Shown here: piece by piece, positions 56,514 through 64,000 of the stretch
Numbering within the stretch: the first letter of the stretch is position 1
Layout of the letters: each line of letters starts with the position of its first letter
Origin: Herbaspirillum sp. RV1423
GTDB taxonomy: Bacteria; Pseudomonadota; Gammaproteobacteria; Burkholderiales; Burkholderiaceae_D
Assembly: GCF_000577615.1 (NCBI RefSeq)
Contig: NZ_CBXX010000012.1
Coordinates: 62,001-126,000, forward strand
Reading direction: 5' to 3'
Length of the DNA: 64,000 nt
The notes under the pieces: model-generated
The model's database searches: none
What the model was told of the DNA's origin: nothing
Seen by the model: only the letters and a program-made list of their open reading frames with translations
Translations under genes and position numbers: made by a program

Positions 56514-57407
56514 ATGACGCCAAACAATTTCGCCACCGTGCGCGATATCCTGCGCTACGCCATCACCAGCTTCAACACCGAGAAGCTGTTCTTCGGCCAC
56601 GGCACCAACAATGCCTTCGACGAAGCCGCCTACCTGATCCTGCACACGCTGAAACTTCCGCTGGACCAGTTGGAGCCGTTCCTCGATGCACGTCTGCTGC
56701 AAGGCGAGATCGACAATCTGCTGCGCGTCATCATGCGCCGCACCGAGGACCGAGTTCCTGCCGCCTACATCACCAACGAAGCGTGGCTGGGAGGCTATCG
56801 CTTCTACGTCGATGAACGTGTGATCGTACCGCGCTCGTTCATCGCCGAACTGATCCCGGAACACTTCGCGCCGTGGGTGCAGGATCCGGCGCAAATCGAG
56901 AACGCGCTGGATCTGTGCACCGGTTCCGGCTGCCTGCCGATCCTCCTGGCGGATGCTTTCCCGCAAGCGCGGATCGATGCCGTCGACATCTCACCGGAAG
57001 CACTGCAGGTGGCGCGTCGCAATGTCGACGATTACGAACTGGGCGAACGTATCAAGCTGGTCGAATCCGACCTCTACGCCAAACTGCCCGCGCGCAAGTA
57101 CGATCTGATCATCAGCAATCCGCCCTACGTCAATTCGGATTCGATGAGCAAGCTGCCGCAGGAATACTTGCAGGAACCCCAAATCGCGCTGGCCGGCGGC
57201 AAGGACGGCATGGACCTGGTGCGCAAGATCGTCAAGGGCGCGGCGCAACGCCTGACGCCGAACGGCGTGCTGGTCGTCGAGATCGGCAACGAGCGCGCCT
57301 ATGCCGAAGCCGCCTTCCCCGAACTGGAACTGACCTGGGTTACAACCAGCGCCGGCGACGACATGGTGTTCCTGCTGACCGCCGACCAGCTCCAGAGCCT
57401 GGCTTAA
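56514..57407 (+). CDS. prmB: Ribosomal protein L3 N5-glutamine methyltransferase
   Basis: 297-aa SAM-dependent methyltransferase modifying a glutamine of ribosomal protein L3. N-terminal helical domain (FATVRDILRYAITSFNTEKLFFGHGTNNAFDEAAYL), then Rossmann fold with ALDLCTGSGCLPILLA and the glutamine-binding NPPY motif in IISNPPYVNSDSM. GTD-type GGKDGMDLVR follows. PrmB rather than PrmC is favoured by the N-terminus and by absence of prfA. Start at ATG 56514; an ATG at 56490 is an alternative. Confidence 0.92.
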   Translation: MTPNNFATVRDILRYAITSFNTEKLFFGHGTNNAFDEAAYLILHTLKLPLDQLEPFLDARLLQGEIDNLLRVIMRRTEDRVPAAYITNEAWLGGYRFYVDERVIVPRSFIAELIPEHFAPWVQDPAQIENALDLCTGSGCLPILLADAFPQARIDAVDISPEALQVARRNVDDYELGERIKLVESDLYAKLPARKYDLIISNPPYVNSDSMSKLPQEYLQEPQIALAGGKDGMDLVRKIVKGAAQRLTPNGVLVVEIGNERAYAEAAFPELELTWVTTSAGDDMVFLLTADQLQSLA

Positions 57408-57435
57408 CCATTATTTTTTTGATTGCAGTTCCACG

Positions 57436-59424
57436 ATGATTCGTTTTCAGCAAGTTTCCCTGGCCCGCGGCGTCAAGCCGCTGCTGGAGAATGTCGACCT
57501 CACGCTCAACCCGGGCGACAAGATCGGCCTCATCGGCGCCAACGGCGCCGGCAAATCCAGCCTGTTCGCCATGCTGCGCGGCGAACTGCATGCCGATCAG
57601 GGCGACATCGACTACCCGTCCAAATGGCGCATGGCATACGTCGCGCAGGAAACCCCCGCACTCGATCGCCCCGCCATTGAATACGCCATCGACGGCGACA
57701 TTACGCTGCGCCGTCTGGAAGCCGAACTCGCCGCTGCCGAAGCCGAACCGGAAAGCGCCGACAACGGCAATCACATCGCCGAGTTGCACGGTGCGCTGGC
57801 CGATGCCGATGCCTACACCGTGCGTTCGCGCGCCGAGCAGTTGCTGATCGGCCTGGGTTTTACGCTGGAACAGATGGCGCGCCCGGTCGCCAGTTTTTCC
57901 GGCGGCTGGCGCATGCGCCTGAACCTGGCGCAGGCATTGATGTGTCCGTCCGATCTACTGCTGCTCGATGAACCGACCAATCACCTGGACCTCGACGCCA
58001 TCATCTGGCTGGAAGACTGGCTCAAGCGCTATGCGGGCACGCTGATCATCATTTCCCATGATCGCGATTTCCTCGACGGCGTAGTCAATGTGATCGTGCA
58101 TATCGACGAACGCAAGCTGAAGCGCTATTCCGGCAACTACTCGGCGTTTGAGCGCCAACGCTCGGCGCAACTGGAACTGGCGCAAGGCATGATCGAAAAG
58201 CAGATGCGCCAGCGCGCCCACCTGCAATCCTTCATCGACCGCTTCAAGGCCAAGGCGACCAAGGCGAGACAGGCGCAGAGCCGCATGAAGGCGCTGGCGA
58301 AGATGGAAGAACTGGCGCCGCTGCGCGCGGCGGCCGAGTTCTCGTTTGAATTCCGCGAGCCGCTGTCGGCGCCGAATCCCCTGCTGGTCATGGACAAGGT
58401 CAATGCCGGCTATCGCAGCGAGGATCCCGTTACCTATGCGATCACCGAAAAGACCATCGTCAGCGGCATCGAATTCTCGCTGCAAACCGGCCAGCGCATC
58501 GGCCTGCTCGGCGTCAACGGCGCCGGCAAATCCACGCTGATCAAAACCATCGCCAACGAGCTGAAACCGTTGTCCGGCACTGCGCAATTCGGCAAGGGGC
58601 TGGTGATCGGCTACTTCGCCCAGCATCAGGTCGAAATGCTGCGCCATGACGAATCGCCGCTGTGGCACCTGGCGCGTATCGCGCCGAATGTGCGCGAGCA
58701 GGAGTTGCGCAATTTCCTCGGCAGCTTCAACTTCAACGGCACCATGGCGTCGTCCAGCATTGCACCCTTCTCCGGCGGCGAAAAAGCGCGCCTGGCGCTG
58801 GCGCTGATCGTCTGGCAACGTCCCAACCTGCTGCTGCTCGACGAACCGACCAACCACCTCGACCTGGAAACCCGCGAGGCGCTGACCATGGCGCTGGCGC
58901 AGTTTGAAGGCACCTTGGTTCTGGTGTCCCATGATCGCCATCTGCTGCGCGCCACCACCGACCAGTTCCTGATCGTCGCCGAGGGCAAACTGCAGCCGTT
59001 CGACGGCGACCTCGACGATTATCGCGACTGGCTGTTCAAGACCAAGCTGGCAACCAAGAACAACGCCGCCGAAACGCCGCTACCGGCGGTTTCCAAAGTC
59101 GAAATCAAGGAGCCGGAACAGTTTGCATCGACGGCGGACCGCCGCGAGCAGAAGCGCCTGGAAGCAGAAGAACGCCAGCGTGTCGCGACGCTGAAGAAGC
59201 CGATCGAATCGCGCATCAAGCGCCTGGAAGAGCAGATCGCCAAATGCAACGAAAGGAAAGCCGTCATTGATGCCCGCCTGGCCGATCCCGCCATCTACGA
59301 TGCCGCCAACAAGGAAGATCTGAAAACGCTGATCACCGACCAGGCCTATTGCATCAAGGAACTGGACCAGCTTGAAGGGGAATGGCTGGGGCAGCAGGAA
59401 GCCCTGGAACAGCTACTCGCATAG
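57436..59424 (+). CDS. ABC-F family ATPase, YheS-like
   Basis: 662-aa protein with two ABC ATPase domains and no membrane part. First domain Walker A GANGAGKSSL near 37, signature FSGGWRMRLNLAQAL and Walker B LLLLDEPTNHLDL; linker about 240-315; second domain GVNGAGKSTL, FSGGEKARLALAL, LLLLDEPTNHLDLETR; C-terminal charged coiled coil (about 560-662). Overall sequence closely follows E. coli YheS, a ribosome-associated ABC-F factor thought to help stalled translation. Starts 29 bp after prmB, possibly in the same operon. Confidence 0.93.
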   Translation: MIRFQQVSLARGVKPLLENVDLTLNPGDKIGLIGANGAGKSSLFAMLRGELHADQGDIDYPSKWRMAYVAQETPALDRPAIEYAIDGDITLRRLEAELAAAEAEPESADNGNHIAELHGALADADAYTVRSRAEQLLIGLGFTLEQMARPVASFSGGWRMRLNLAQALMCPSDLLLLDEPTNHLDLDAIIWLEDWLKRYAGTLIIISHDRDFLDGVVNVIVHIDERKLKRYSGNYSAFERQRSAQLELAQGMIEKQMRQRAHLQSFIDRFKAKATKARQAQSRMKALAKMEELAPLRAAAEFSFEFREPLSAPNPLLVMDKVNAGYRSEDPVTYAITEKTIVSGIEFSLQTGQRIGLLGVNGAGKSTLIKTIANELKPLSGTAQFGKGLVIGYFAQHQVEMLRHDESPLWHLARIAPNVREQELRNFLGSFNFNGTMASSSIAPFSGGEKARLALALIVWQRPNLLLLDEPTNHLDLETREALTMALAQFEGTLVLVSHDRHLLRATTDQFLIVAEGKLQPFDGDLDDYRDWLFKTKLATKNNAAETPLPAVSKVEIKEPEQFASTADRREQKRLEAEERQRVATLKKPIESRIKRLEEQIAKCNERKAVIDARLADPAIYDAANKEDLKTLITDQAYCIKELDQLEGEWLGQQEALEQLLA

Positions 59425-59469
59425 CCGCTTCCGCAGCGTCCATATAAACTTCTTACGTAGATGTCTTTT

Positions 59470-59486
59470 GTTTTGACTTGCAAAAC
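59470..59486. promoter_or_regulatory. Inverted repeat upstream of cystine-binding protein gene
   Basis: GTTTTG-acttg-CAAAAC (59470-59475 with 59481-59486), a perfect 6-bp repeat. It overlaps a TTGACT hexamer (59473-59478) resembling a -35 box, but no clean -10 follows. Placed 61 bp upstream of the gene start; may be an operator. Confidence 0.4.
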
Positions 59487-59546
59487 GATTAAGCTGCTCG
59501 CATATCGGCTTTCCACCGATCAACATATATCGTTAAAGGAACAGAC

Positions 59547-60353
59547 ATGACATTCAATAATTTACGAAGATTGTCTCCGCTGCTGGCAGGCCTGCTGCTG
59601 GTGGGCGCGACCCTCGGCGCCCATGCCGCCGACCTGCTCGACACCGTCAAGGCGCGCGGCACGTTGAAAGTCGGCCTGGAAGGCAACTATCCGCCGTTCA
59701 ACTTCAAGGATCCGAAGACCAGCGAACTGACCGGCTTCGAAGTCGACGTTGCCAAATTGCTGGCTGCCAAGCTGGGCCTCAAGCCGGAGTTCACCACCAC
59801 CGAGTGGAGCGGCATCCTGGCCGGCCTGGGCGCCGGCAAGTATGACGTGATCATCAATCAGGTCGGCATTACCGAAGCGCGTCAGAAGGCATTCGACTTC
59901 TCCGATCCGTATACGCTGTCGAGCGCGCAACTGATCGTGCGCAAGGATGAAAAGCGCGAGTTCAAGAGCCTGGAAGACCTCAAGGGCAAGAAGCTCGGCC
60001 TCGGCCAGGGCACCAACTTCGAACAGAAGGCCAAAAGCGTTCCCGGCATCGACATCAAGACTTATCCCGGTTCGCCGGAATACCTGGCCGATCTGGCCAG
60101 CGGCCGCATCGATGCCGCGCTCAACAGCAACCTGCTGGTCGGTTATCTGCTGAAGTCATCCAACCTCCCGCTCAAGGGCGGTGCGCCGGTCGGCACGATC
60201 GACACAATCGGCATTCCGTTCCAGAAGGGCAATCCGCAATTCAAGGCAGCCCTGAACAAGGCGCTGGCCGACATCCAGAAGGACGGCAGCTTCAAGCAGG
60301 TCTCCGTCAAATGGTTTGGCATTGACGTGAGCAAGCCGCCGGCCGCACAATAA
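59547..60353 (+). CDS. Amino-acid ABC transporter periplasmic binding protein, cystine-type
   Basis: 268-aa periplasmic solute-binding protein of family 3. Signal peptide about residues 1-27 (LLAGLLLVGATLGAHA), then ligand-binding fold: GTLKVGLEGNYPPFNF, TGFEVDVAKLLAAKLG, VIINQVGITEARQKAFDFSDPYT, LGLGQGTNFEQ. Closely resembles E. coli TcyJ/FliY, the cystine-binding protein. ATG at 59547 with AGGA 6-7 bp upstream. Next gene is the permease, with a terminator-like hairpin between, and no ATPase gene follows. Ligand is inferred. Confidence 0.85.
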   Translation: MTFNNLRRLSPLLAGLLLVGATLGAHAADLLDTVKARGTLKVGLEGNYPPFNFKDPKTSELTGFEVDVAKLLAAKLGLKPEFTTTEWSGILAGLGAGKYDVIINQVGITEARQKAFDFSDPYTLSSAQLIVRKDEKREFKSLEDLKGKKLGLGQGTNFEQKAKSVPGIDIKTYPGSPEYLADLASGRIDAALNSNLLVGYLLKSSNLPLKGGAPVGTIDTIGIPFQKGNPQFKAALNKALADIQKDGSFKQVSVKWFGIDVSKPPAAQ

Positions 60354-60376
60354 GCCTCTGATTTATTTTGAAATCG

Positions 60377-60409
60377 ATATCCCCGCGTCAATGCGGGGAT
60401 ATTTTTATT
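60377..60409 (+). terminator. Intra-operon hairpin between binding protein and permease
   Basis: Perfect 10-bp stem ATATCCCCGC / GCGGGGATAT (60377-60386 with 60393-60402), 6-nt loop, then TTTTATTT. A terminator here would make binding-protein mRNA more abundant than permease mRNA, a common design in importers. Confidence 0.85.
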
Positions 60410-60421
60410 TGCCGACAAAAA

Positions 60422-61093
60422 ATGGAAATTTGGGACCTGCTGCATCAGGCGGCGCCGATCATGCTCAGGGGCACAGCTTATACGCTGCTGTTCGCCCTGT
60501 CCTCCATGTTGGGCGGACTGGCCTTGGGTTTCGCACTGACGGCAGCGCGCATCGTCCCCTGGAAACTGGTGCAGTGGCCGGCGACCGTGTATGTCAGCCT
60601 GATGCGCGGCACGCCATTGCTGGTCCAGATTTTCGTGGTCTATTACGGCCTGCCCAGCATCGGCATCGAATTCTCACCGCTCTCGGCCGGGGTGCTGACG
60701 CTCAGCCTGAACACCGGCGCCTATCTGTCCGAAAGCCTGCGCGGCGCGATTCTGGGCGTCGGCAAAGGTCAATGGAGCGCCAGCTACAGCCTCGGCCTGA
60801 CCTATCCGCAGACGCTGCGCTACATCATTGCGCCGCAAGCGATTCGCATCGCGGTGCCGTCCATGGGCAATACGCTGATCAGCCTGATCAAGGAGACTTC
60901 TCTGGTATCGGTCATCACCGTGACCGAACTGATGCTGTCCACCAAGGAAATCATCGCGGTGACATTCCGGCCGCTGCCCTTGTATATCGCGGCGGCGATG
61001 GTGTACTGGTTCCTGAGCATCTGCTTCCAGGCCCTGCAGCACCGCTTGGAACGCAGACTGGAACGCGCGCATCTGCAAGTGCGGGACGAATAA
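60422..61093 (+). CDS. Amino-acid ABC transporter permease, cystine-type
   Basis: 223-aa inner-membrane permease of the HisMQ/YecS type, with about five transmembrane helices (PIMLRGTAYTLLFALSSMLGGLALGFALT near the start). The EAA-loop region reads MSIGKGQW-like GVGKGQWSASYSLGLTYPQTLRYIIAPQA, contacting the ATPase. SLMRGTPLLVQIFVVYYGLP is typical. It resembles E. coli TcyL. Start at ATG 60422 (MEIWDLL). The partner ATPase is not next to it, since the next gene is convergent. Confidence 0.9.
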   Translation: MEIWDLLHQAAPIMLRGTAYTLLFALSSMLGGLALGFALTAARIVPWKLVQWPATVYVSLMRGTPLLVQIFVVYYGLPSIGIEFSPLSAGVLTLSLNTGAYLSESLRGAILGVGKGQWSASYSLGLTYPQTLRYIIAPQAIRIAVPSMGNTLISLIKETSLVSVITVTELMLSTKEIIAVTFRPLPLYIAAAMVYWFLSICFQALQHRLERRLERAHLQVRDE

Positions 61094-61103
61094 CGGCCGA
61101 AAA

Positions 61104-61134
61104 AAAACCGGACCGCGAGGGTCCGGGTTTTCAT
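61104..61134. terminator. Terminator between permease gene and small secreted protein gene
   Basis: A-run, then CCGGACC (61108-61114) pairs with GGTCCGGG (61120-61127) with one bulged G, followed by TTTTC. Works for the rightward permease and, through the A-run, for the leftward gene. Confidence 0.65.
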
Positions 61135-61139
61135 GTGAT

Positions 61140-61412
61140 TCAGCGTTTGACGCGGTAAATATCCTGTCCCGCTTCATCGATCTGGCGCCGCAATTCGCGC
61201 CTTTCGTCGGGACTCAGCTTGCCGCGGCGCTGATTGGCTTCCTGATCGGGCGGAGGTCCCTGACGGCCGCCGTTGCCGCCCTGATGGCGAAAATCCGCCG
61301 GCTGTGCCGGCATGGCGCGCGCGCCCTCCGGCGGACGCGCAAACGCAGCGCTGGCGCTCAGCGCAATCACTACTGCAGCACTACCCAAGCTTTTAATTAC
61401 GGCGTTATCCAT
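61140..61412 (-). CDS. Small secreted protein, function unknown
   Basis: 90-aa protein with a signal peptide (about residues 1-25, VVIALSASAAFA then RPP). The mature part is proline/glycine/glutamine-rich and basic, with LSPDERRELRRQIDEAGQDIYRVKR at the end. This LSPDERRELRRQI-type motif recurs in small periplasmic proteins of Burkholderiales, from memory, but gives no function. ATG at 61412 (MDNAVIKSLG) is chosen for the signal peptide. It is divergent from ompR with 169 bp between, so they may share control. Confidence 0.65.
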   Translation of the reverse strand: MDNAVIKSLGSAAVVIALSASAAFARPPEGARAMPAQPADFRHQGGNGGRQGPPPDQEANQRRGKLSPDERRELRRQIDEAGQDIYRVKR

Positions 61413-61513
61413 GACGGCATTTTTCCATATTTCCGGGCCAACGACAAAGCGCATCGTCAATGAACACAGTGTAGGTTGCCCGGCCGGATGGTATAAGATG
61501 ATTAAGGTAAGGG

Positions 61514-61546
61514 ATGTAACAGTTTGTAATCTTTGTGCTGTTACAT
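61514..61546. promoter_or_regulatory. Inverted repeat upstream of ompR, candidate operator
   Basis: ATGTAACAG (61514-61522) and CTGTTACAT (61538-61546) form a perfect 9-bp inverted repeat with a 15-nt spacer. Inside, TGTAAC and TGTAAT (61515 and 61525) repeat at 10-bp spacing, resembling tandem half-sites of OmpR-family regulators. Ends 35 bp before the ompR start and 101 bp from the divergent small gene. Confidence 0.5.
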
Positions 61547-61581
61547 GTTGCCGATCGCCGCGAAGACGCTACCATAACGCC

Positions 61582-62337
61582 ATGAATACGACCAACACAA
61601 GCACGACAGCTACTCCGGCCCACCAATCCAAAGTCCTGGTGGTAGACGACGATATTCGCTTGCGCGACCTGCTGCGGCGTTACCTGACCGAGCAAGGCTT
61701 CAACGTCGTGACGGCCGAAAACGCCCAGGCGATGAACAAGCTCTGGATCCGAGAGCGCTACGACCTGCTCGTGCTGGACCTGATGCTGCCGGGCGAAGAC
61801 GGCCTCGCCATTTGCCGCCGCTTGCGCGGCGCCGGCGACCAGACGCCGATCATCATGCTCACTGCCAAGGGCGAAGACGTCGATCGCATCATCGGCCTTG
61901 AAATGGGCGCCGACGACTATCTGCCCAAGCCGTTCAATCCGCGCGAACTGGTCGCCCGCATCAATGCCGTTTTGCGCCGCAAAGGTCCGGACGAATTACC
62001 CGGCGCGCCGTCCGAATCGCCTGAGTCTTTCGAGTTCGGCGAGTTCGTACTCGATCTCGGCACCCGCACACTGAAGAAAAAAGGCGAAACCGTGCCGCTG
62101 ACGACCGGCGAATTTTCGGTGCTGAAAGTGTTCGCCCGCAACGCGCGCCAACCGCTATCGCGTGAAAAACTGATGGAAATGGCGCGCGGCCGCGAGTATG
62201 AAGTCTTCGACCGCAGTCTCGACGTGCAAATCTCGCGCCTGCGCAAACTGATCGAACCCGATCCCGCCAATCCTCTTTACATCCAGACCGTATGGGGCCT
62301 TGGCTATGTCTTCATCCCCGAGGGCAAACCGCGCTGA
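61582..62337 (+). CDS. ompR: OmpR response regulator
   Basis: 251-aa OmpR-family regulator of porin and envelope genes. Receiver domain about 15-130: acidic pair VVDDDIRLRDLLRRYL, phosphoacceptor Asp at about 66 in LLVLDLMLPGEDG, MLTAKGEDVDRIIGLEMGADDYLPKPFNPREL; winged-helix domain about 150-250 with TTGEFSVLKVFARNARQPLSREKLMEMARGREYEVFDRSLDVQISRLRKL (in pieces) and TVWGLGYVFIP. These match OmpR more than other members. ATG at 61582. It overlaps envZ by one base (TGATG). Confidence 0.95.
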   Translation: MNTTNTSTTATPAHQSKVLVVDDDIRLRDLLRRYLTEQGFNVVTAENAQAMNKLWIRERYDLLVLDLMLPGEDGLAICRRLRGAGDQTPIIMLTAKGEDVDRIIGLEMGADDYLPKPFNPRELVARINAVLRRKGPDELPGAPSESPESFEFGEFVLDLGTRTLKKKGETVPLTTGEFSVLKVFARNARQPLSREKLMEMARGREYEVFDRSLDVQISRLRKLIEPDPANPLYIQTVWGLGYVFIPEGKPR

Positions 62338-63737
62338 TGCGCCTACCCAACCCGGCTGCCGGCATCCACAACATGAGCTTTCTAGCGCGCCAAAGATGGT
62401 TCAGCAACGGACTGTTCTGGCGTACCTTCTTTTTGCTGACCTTCCTGATCACCGCCAGCATGGTGGCTTGGGTAGCGAGTTTCCGCATGGTCGAACGCGG
62501 CCCGCGCGCAGAACAACTGGCGGCCCAGATCGTCTCGGTCGTCACCATCACCCGTGCGGCGCTGACGCACTCGGCGCCGGAAATGCGGCGCGAGTTGCTG
62601 TTTGAACTGGCCAGCAACGAAGGCATCCGCATCTATCCTCTTGAAAAATCGGACAAGGTCGCGCCGCCTGACGATTCGCCCGTGCTGCCGGAGCTTGAGT
62701 ATTACGTCAAGCAGTCGATGGGCGACGATACGCAATTCTCTTCCAGCGTCAACGACGTCGACGGTTTCTGGATCAGCTTCAAGATCGATGAGGACGAATA
62801 CTGGCTGATGCTCGACCGCGGCCGCCTGGACCGCACATCCAGCCTGCAATGGCTGGGCTGGGGTTCGATTGCGCTGGTGTTGTCGCTGATCGGTGCGGTA
62901 TTCATCTCCACGCTGATCAACCAGCCGCTGGCGCGCCTGACGGCCGCCGCGCGCGCGATCGCCAAAGGTAAACAACCCGGTCCGTTGCCTGAATCGGGTC
63001 CCACCGAAATCCGCGAAGCCAATCTCAGTTTCAACCAGATGGTGGCGGACCTCGACCGTATCGAATCGGACCGCGCGGTAATCTTGGCCGGCATTTCCCA
63101 CGACTTGCGCACGCCGCTGGCGCGCATGCAACTGGAAGTTGAAATGGCGAAACTGTCCGACGAAGCGCGCGACGGCATGCACGCCGACCTGGCGCAGATG
63201 GATGCGATCATCGGCCAGTTCCTCGACTACGCCAAACCTTTCGACAGCAGCAGTTTCACACCGGTGGATTTGTCCGGCTTGCTGGAAGACGCCGCCAACA
63301 ATGCCAAACGCCTGAGCGACGTCCGCATCACGATGGCCATTACACCCGGCATCGAAGTCATGGGCAATACGGTCGAACTGGAACGCACCATCAGCAACCT
63401 GATCGAAAATGCACGCCGCTATGGCAAAACGCCGCAGACCGACGTTGCCGACATCGACATCCTGTGCAAGATCGAAGGCCACAGCGTCAAGGTGGAAATC
63501 GCCGACCACGGTCCCGGCGCGCCCGACGGCGAACTGGAACATTTGCTGCGCCCATTTACCCGCCTGGACACGGCACGCGGCCAGGCCAACGGATCCGGAC
63601 TGGGGCTGGCCATCGTCAACCGCATCGTGATCCGCCACAATGGCAAGCTGCATCTGCGCAACCGCGATGGCGGCGGCCTCGTGGTCCAGATGATCTTTCC
63701 GCATCGCGGCGGCAATCCGCGCAAACAGGCTGGATAA
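62337..63737 (+). CDS. envZ: EnvZ osmosensor histidine kinase
   Basis: 466-aa inner-membrane sensor kinase, partner of OmpR. Transmembrane helix about 28-48 (FWRTFFLLTFLITASMVAW), periplasmic domain about 50-180, second helix about 182-204, HAMP, H-box AGISHDLRTPLARMQLEVEMAKL with His near 254, N-box SNLIENARRYG, G1 DHGPGAPDGE and G2 GSGLGLAIVNRI. ATG at 62337 shares its A with the ompR stop; an ATG at 62373 (MSFLARQ) is a possible alternative. ompR-envZ is the standard operon. Confidence 0.95.
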   Translation: MRLPNPAAGIHNMSFLARQRWFSNGLFWRTFFLLTFLITASMVAWVASFRMVERGPRAEQLAAQIVSVVTITRAALTHSAPEMRRELLFELASNEGIRIYPLEKSDKVAPPDDSPVLPELEYYVKQSMGDDTQFSSSVNDVDGFWISFKIDEDEYWLMLDRGRLDRTSSLQWLGWGSIALVLSLIGAVFISTLINQPLARLTAAARAIAKGKQPGPLPESGPTEIREANLSFNQMVADLDRIESDRAVILAGISHDLRTPLARMQLEVEMAKLSDEARDGMHADLAQMDAIIGQFLDYAKPFDSSSFTPVDLSGLLEDAANNAKRLSDVRITMAITPGIEVMGNTVELERTISNLIENARRYGKTPQTDVADIDILCKIEGHSVKVEIADHGPGAPDGELEHLLRPFTRLDTARGQANGSGLGLAIVNRIVIRHNGKLHLRNRDGGGLVVQMIFPHRGGNPRKQAG

Positions 63738-63744
63738 GATAGTC

Positions 63745-64000
63745 GTGCAAAGAGGCCTCCGCGGTTTGCTGCTCGCTTTGGCGGCCTGCTGCGCCGTCAC
63801 CGCATCCGCGCAAACCCGTGTGGATCGCACGTTCAGCGCACAACAACAGCCGGGCGCTACACCCATCGCGGCGCTGCCTGCCGCTGCCGCCATCGCTACG
63901 CCCGCTCCGCAACCAGATCAACCACCTGCGCCGACACGCCGCGGTCCAGGCGGCTCCTATGCATCCGACGCGATGGGCGCAACGATACTGGCCAAGAATG
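63745..64000 (+). CDS. Exported protein, N-terminal fragment
   Basis: 85 open codons from GTG 63745 to the right edge, 7 bp after envZ. It starts with a signal peptide (QRGLRGLLLALAACCAVTASA); the LAAC stretch could also be a short lipobox. The following part is rich in Ala, Pro and Gln (residues about 30-70). Function unknown; the open frame and position suggest a gene co-transcribed with ompR-envZ. Confidence 0.6.
   Translation, partial: MQRGLRGLLLALAACCAVTASAQTRVDRTFSAQQQPGATPIAALPAAAAIATPAPQPDQPPAPTRRGPGGSYASDAMGATILAKN

Overview
This 64 kb window is chromosomal core DNA of a betaproteobacterium. The gene orders guaB-guaA, rpsB-tsf-pyrH-frr-uppS-cdsA-dxr-rseP-bamA-skp-lpxD-fabZ-lpxA-lpxB-rnhB, smc-zipA-ligA and dapC-dapD-dapE-prmB, the moderately high GC content and a cphA'/cphA cyanophycin pair point to Burkholderiales, most likely Oxalobacteraceae (Herbaspirillum-like). 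The genus is an inference from gene content. I saw no rRNA, tRNA, insertion sequence, prophage or CRISPR array.

Layout. 1-3.2 kb: start of guaA, guaB, rnfH-ratA and divergent smpB. 3.2-9 kb: a TPR glycosyltransferase-like gene, a CpxR/CpxA-type two-component system with two exact CpxR boxes upstream, and a qmcA/nfeD membrane-quality pair. 9-13.1 kb: ppsA and its divergent regulator ppsR (PSRP), then a DUF6314-like gene. 13.1-28.8 kb: one long minus-strand block running from rpsB to an rRNA methyltransferase gene. It covers translation factors, UMP kinase, isoprenoid and phospholipid precursors, site-2 protease, the BamA/Skp outer-membrane machinery and lipid A synthesis. 29-33.4 kb: map, glnD and an RluF-like pseudouridine synthase. 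33.4-41.5 kb: the cyanophycin module, with an unusual ABC exporter and DUF1854 protein divergent from cphA' and cphA. 41.6-50.5 kb: def, galU, ligA, zipA, smc. 50.7-52.5 kb: a chemoreceptor. 52.7-59.4 kb: lysine/diaminopimelate genes, prmB and an ABC-F ATPase. 59.5-61.1 kb: a cystine-type ABC importer without its ATPase. 61.1-64 kb: a small secreted protein, divergent ompR-envZ, and the start of an exported protein.

How the parts work together. Much of the window serves the cell envelope: lipid A (lpxA, B, D; fabZ), outer-membrane protein folding (bamA, skp), undecaprenyl phosphate (dxr, uppS), phospholipid (cdsA), RseP, peptidoglycan precursor (dapC, D, E), and two OmpR-family envelope sensors (Cpx-like and EnvZ/OmpR). 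Nitrogen storage (cyanophycin) lies a few kilobases from the nitrogen sensor glnD.

The observations I consider most worth following are: (1) two exact GTAAA-N5-GTAAA boxes, plus a phased third half-site, upstream of the cpxR-like gene; (2) a cphA' whose product keeps its ATP-grasp and P-loop but has lost the C-terminal Mur-ligase lid and two catalytic motifs; (3) the cyanophycin-linked ABC exporter with an N-terminal PH-like region and zinc ribbon; (4) inverted repeats that could be operators at ompR, ppsA/ppsR and the cph divergent promoter. Everything here was read by eye. No database search or alignment was run.
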